Origin: JAQGMV01 sp035525455 | GTDB lineage: Bacteria > Pseudomonadota > Gammaproteobacteria > Burkholderiales > SG8-41 | NCBI GenBank assembly: GCA_035525455.1 | Contig: DATLEF010000174.1 | Span: 12,222 to 76,221 of the forward strand | Direction: 5' to 3' | DNA: 64,000 nt | Shown: in pieces, positions 61,173 to 64,000 of the stretch | Position numbering within the stretch: the first letter of the stretch is position 1 | Layout of the letters: the number at the start of each line of letters is the position of its first letter | Made by a program: the position numbers and the translations under genes | The notes under the pieces: model-generated | Told to the model about the DNA's origin: nothing | Database searches by the model: none | Seen by the model: only the letters and a program-made list of their open reading frames with translations

Positions 61173-61660
61173 CAGACGAGGTCCTTCAGCAGTGCATCCA
61201 GCCGCTCCGGCGTCATCGCACATAACAATCGCTTGTTGTTGTGCACAAGCACCGGCGCATCGCCGCACGCGCCAAAACATTCGCCTTGCCTGAGCGTCAC
61301 GCGGCCGTCCGGTGTCGTTTCGTTAAAACCGATACCGAGCTTCTCCTTGAGGTGCTCCGCCGCGCGCGTCGCACCCTGCAAAGCGCACGGCAGGTTGGTA
61401 CAGATCGTCAGCTTATGCCGGCCTACCGGCTGCAAATCGTACATCGTGTAAAACGAGGCGACTTCGTAGACCGCGATCGGCGGCATGTCGAGATAACGCG
61501 CAACGAAATCCATGGTTTCGGTCGAAAGCCAGCCTTTTTCGTCCTGCGCGATGGTGAGCGCCGCCATCACCGCCGAGTGCTTGCGCTCAGGCGGATACTT
61601 GGCGACCGCAGCGTCGATTTTGGCGAGCGCTTCCGGCGCAAGCATCAACGGCGCGTTCAT
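61172..61660 (-). CDS. nuoE: NADH-quinone oxidoreductase subunit E ([2Fe-2S])
   Basis: 162 residues. ICTNLPCALQG and RQGECFGACGDAPV hold the four Cys of the N1a [2Fe-2S] cluster; the first pair is CTNLPC. FYTMYDLQPVGRHKL is a strong NuoE signature. It overlaps the nuoD stop by 4 nt (ATGA). Confidence 0.96.
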   Translation of the reverse strand: MNAPLMLAPEALAKIDAAVAKYPPERKHSAVMAALTIAQDEKGWLSTETMDFVARYLDMPPIAVYEVASFYTMYDLQPVGRHKLTICTNLPCALQGATRAAEHLKEKLGIGFNETTPDGRVTLRQGECFGACGDAPVLVHNNKRLLCAMTPERLDALLKDLV

Positions 61661-62910
61661 CGATCTATTTCTCCAAAAACGATGTCCTGAGTGCCGATGA
61701 TCGCGACTGCATCTGCAATCATGTGGCCGCGCGCCATTTCATCGAACGCCGACAAATGCGCGAAGCCCGGCGCCCGGATTTTGAGCCGATACGGTTTGTT
61801 GGCGTTGTCCGAGATCAAATAAATCCCGAATTCTCCTTTGGGGTGCTCGACGGCCGCATAGACCTCGCCGGCCGGCACGTGCATGCCTTCGGTATAGAGC
61901 TTGAAATGATGGATCAGCTCTTCCATGTTGCTTTTCATCGACACCCGCGCGGGCGGGGCCACTTTGAAATTGTCGATCATCACCGGCCCGGGATTCGCGC
62001 GCAGCCAGTCGATGCACTGCTTCACGATACGATTCGCCTGGCGCATTTCCTCGATACGCACGAGGTAACGATCGTAGCAATCGCCGTTGACTCCGATTGG
62101 CACGTCGAACTGCATGCGGTCGTACACCTCGTACGGCTGCTTCCTGCGCAGGTCCCATTCCACGCCTGAGCCTCGCAGCATGGGACCGGTGAAGCCGAGC
62201 GCGATCGCCCGTTCCGGCGAGACGACGCCGATGCCGACCGTTCTCTGTTTCCAGATGCGGTTATCGGTGAGCAGCGTCTCGTAATCGTCTACGTATTTCG
62301 GGAAGCGTCGACTGAAGTCTTCGATAAAATCGAGGACGGAGCCCTGACGATTCTTGTTGAGCGCGCGTATCGTGGATTCGTCGCGAAATTTCGACTCCGC
62401 GTATTGCGGCATGCGCTCAGGCAGATCGCGGTACACGCCGCCGGGCCGGTAGTACGCTGCATGCATGCGCGCGCCGGAAACGGCTTCGTACACATCCATC
62501 AGATCTTCGCGTTCGCGAAAGCAGTAGAGAAAGACCGTCATCGCGCCGATGTCGAGACCGTGCGCGCCGAGCCACAGCAGATGGTTGAGTATGCGCGTGA
62601 GCTCGTCGAAGAGGACCCGGATGTACTTGGCGCGCACCGGAATCTCGATGCCCAGCAGCTTTTCGATCGCCATCACATACGCGTGCTCGTTACACATCAT
62701 CGACACGTAGTCGAGCCGATCCATGTACGGCACCGACTGGATGAATGTCTTGTACTCCGCGAGCTTCTCGGTAGCACGGTGCAGCAGCCCGATGTGAGGG
62801 TCGGCGCGCTCGATGACCTCGCCGTCGAGCTCGAGCACGAGCCGCAGCACGCCGTGCGCCGCCGGATGCTGCGGGCCAAAGTTCATCGTGTAATTTCGGA
62901 TTTCAGCCAT
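61657..62910 (-). CDS. nuoD: NADH-quinone oxidoreductase subunit D (49-kDa type)
   Basis: 417 residues. FGPQHPAAHGVLRLVLELDG, IGLLHRATEKLAEYKTF and the C-terminal DIVFGEIDR are canonical. NuoD forms the quinone-binding site next to NuoB. Its ATG overlaps the nuoC stop (TGATG). Confidence 0.97.
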   Translation of the reverse strand: MAEIRNYTMNFGPQHPAAHGVLRLVLELDGEVIERADPHIGLLHRATEKLAEYKTFIQSVPYMDRLDYVSMMCNEHAYVMAIEKLLGIEIPVRAKYIRVLFDELTRILNHLLWLGAHGLDIGAMTVFLYCFREREDLMDVYEAVSGARMHAAYYRPGGVYRDLPERMPQYAESKFRDESTIRALNKNRQGSVLDFIEDFSRRFPKYVDDYETLLTDNRIWKQRTVGIGVVSPERAIALGFTGPMLRGSGVEWDLRRKQPYEVYDRMQFDVPIGVNGDCYDRYLVRIEEMRQANRIVKQCIDWLRANPGPVMIDNFKVAPPARVSMKSNMEELIHHFKLYTEGMHVPAGEVYAAVEHPKGEFGIYLISDNANKPYRLKIRAPGFAHLSAFDEMARGHMIADAVAIIGTQDIVFGEIDR

Positions 62911-63518
62911 CAGCCCTTCTTGAACCCTGCGCTGTCGGCATAGTTCTCTTCGCGGATGATGCGCGGAGTGATCTCCCGCGGTTCGATCGTCACGGGCTGG
63001 TAGATGACACGCTGCTGATCGGGGTCGTAACGCATTTCCACATTGCCCGAGAGCGGGAAATCCTTGCGGAAGGGATGTCCGACGAATCCGTAATCGGTCA
63101 GGATGCGCCGAAGATCCGGATGACCGCTGAAAACGATGCCGTAGAGATCGAACGCTTCGCGCTCGTACCAATTGGCCGACGGCCAGATGTCGAGCACCGA
63201 GTCGACGACCGGGAAATCGTCGTCGGATGCAAACGTCCTCAGGCGCAGCCTCACGTTGTGCTTCAGGCTCAACAGGTGGTACACGACCGCATAGCGCGCG
63301 CCGTCCCACGCACCACCGTAGGCGCTGTAGTCCACCCCGCAGAGATCCGTGAGCTGCCCGAATGCGAGCGCGGGAGCGTCCCGCAACGTTCTTGCTGCTT
63401 GGAGCAGGTCCCGAGCGCGTACGACGGCCGTCACTTCGCCAAGCTCGGTCTTGACGCTCGCAAGCTGGTCGCCGAGCGCCGTCGTCAGCGCTGCTGTCAG
63501 GGTTTCGGGACGGGACAT
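62910..63518 (-). CDS. nuoC: NADH-quinone oxidoreductase subunit C (30-kDa type)
   Basis: 202 residues. DVDSVLDIWPSANWYEREAF-like sequence, and GHPFRKDFPLSGNVEMRYD, are the 30-kDa-subunit signature. It packs against NuoD and B. ATG 63518 overlaps the nuoB stop (TGATG); a longer frame to 63770 would overlap nuoB. Confidence 0.96.
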   Translation of the reverse strand: MSRPETLTAALTTALGDQLASVKTELGEVTAVVRARDLLQAARTLRDAPALAFGQLTDLCGVDYSAYGGAWDGARYAVVYHLLSLKHNVRLRLRTFASDDDFPVVDSVLDIWPSANWYEREAFDLYGIVFSGHPDLRRILTDYGFVGHPFRKDFPLSGNVEMRYDPDQQRVIYQPVTIEPREITPRIIREENYADSAGFKKG

Positions 63519-63997
63519 CAGCGGGCGATCGTATTGGTGCGCTTGATCTTGTTCTGCAGCTGGATGATGCCGTAGAGCAGCGCTTCCGCGGTCGGCGGAC
63601 AGCCGGGAACATAAATATCGACTGGAACGATGCGGTCGCAGCCACGCACGACCGAATAAGAGTAGTGGTAATAGCCACCGCCGTTTGCGCACGACCCCAT
63701 CGAGATCACCCAGCGCGGCTCCGCCATCTGGTCGTACACCTTGCGCAGCGCCGGCGCCATCTTGTTGCACAGCGTCCCGGCGACGATCATGACGTCGGAT
63801 TGGTGCGGGCTCGGCCGGAACACGATCCCGAAGCGATCGAGGTCATAGCGCGAGGCGCCCGCATGCATCATCTCGACTGCGCAGCACGCGAGCCCGAAGG
63901 TCATCGGCCAGAGCGAGCCCGTGCGCGTCCAGTTGATGAGCTTGTCGGCCGTCGTGGTGACGAAGCCTTTGTCGGAAATGTTTTCGGGAGCACCCAT
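63518..63997 (-). CDS. nuoB: NADH-quinone oxidoreductase subunit B ([4Fe-4S] N2)
   Basis: 159 residues. FGLACCAVEMMHAGASRYD and ISMGSCANGGGYYHYSYSVV, with VPGCPPTAEAL, give the Cys ligands of cluster N2, which reduces ubiquinone. The sequence is very close to betaproteobacterial NuoB. nuoA should lie beyond the right edge, so this start (ATG 63997) cannot be checked against its upstream ribosome site. Confidence 0.95.
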   Translation of the reverse strand: MGAPENISDKGFVTTTADKLINWTRTGSLWPMTFGLACCAVEMMHAGASRYDLDRFGIVFRPSPHQSDVMIVAGTLCNKMAPALRKVYDQMAEPRWVISMGSCANGGGYYHYSYSVVRGCDRIVPVDIYVPGCPPTAEALLYGIIQLQNKIKRTNTIAR

Positions 63998-64000
63998 AGT

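Noticed and set aside
1..64000. tRNA, rRNA, insertion sequences, integrases, prophage genes
   Set aside because: None recognised in either strand; no transposase, integrase or tRNA-like cloverleaf was seen.

Overview
The window looks like a chromosomal segment of a GC-rich (roughly 60-65 % by eye) betaproteobacterium, probably near the Burkholderiales. This rests on three things: NuoB, NuoD and NuoE-NuoI read like betaproteobacterial complex I; several Bug-type (tripartite tricarboxylate transporter) solute-binding proteins are present; and Aas, RpfF, YceI/cytochrome b561 and YdcH-type genes occur together. I see no rRNA, tRNA, CRISPR array, insertion sequence or prophage.

Layout. 1-13.3 kb is a mosaic of short transcription units: a haloacid dehalogenase, lipoproteins, a methionine-type aminotransferase, an SDR with an eroded active site, a hydroxyacid dehydrogenase, a cysteine desulfurase with a small unknown partner, a divergent LeuC/LeuD-like pair, a TPR protein, and an ATP-grasp/amine permease pair. 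13.3-22 kb is catabolic: a two-subunit molybdenum hydroxylase, a TauD-type dioxygenase, and an ornithine cyclodeaminase/FMN hydroxyacid dehydrogenase/M24-fold cluster. 22-27 kb encodes a 2-oxoacid dehydrogenase complex (E1 alpha, E1 beta, E2) with an exported amidohydrolase inserted between E1 beta and E2. 27.3-34.6 kb is a peripheral catabolic operon: SBP, alpha/beta hydrolase, Bug (frameshifted), Bug, alpha/beta hydrolase, M24. It is read away from a divergent FCD-type GntR regulator whose likely operators and two promoters are visible. 34.9-43.7 kb holds a membrane-fused spermidine-synthase-like protein, a Ser/Thr dehydratase, a second molybdenum hydroxylase, DsbB, ArfB, cytochrome b561 and YceI.

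43.7-49.1 kb is the most interesting part. Aas (acyl-ACP synthetase/acyltransferase) is divergent from rpfF, which encodes a diffusible signal factor (DSF) synthase. Downstream of rpfF is a 643-residue protein with a MerR-like DNA-binding head, a PAS domain, GGDEF and EAL. The set looks like a DSF quorum-sensing/c-di-GMP module in which the usual RpfR N-terminus is replaced by a DNA-binding domain.

49.2-64 kb is a NUDIX hydrolase followed by the nuo operon on the minus strand (nuoB to nuoN; nuoA would lie beyond the right edge). The genes are tightly coupled by ATGA and TGATG overlaps. Immediately after the nuoN stop codon lie two tandem copies of a 53-nt stem-loop element that I cannot assign. 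Other unexplained non-coding structure includes a dispersed palindrome shared by 8.05 kb and 17.1-17.27 kb, a 27-bp inverted repeat at 27.2 kb, a G-quadruplex-type tract at 22.05 kb and a DnaA-box pair at 34.7 kb.
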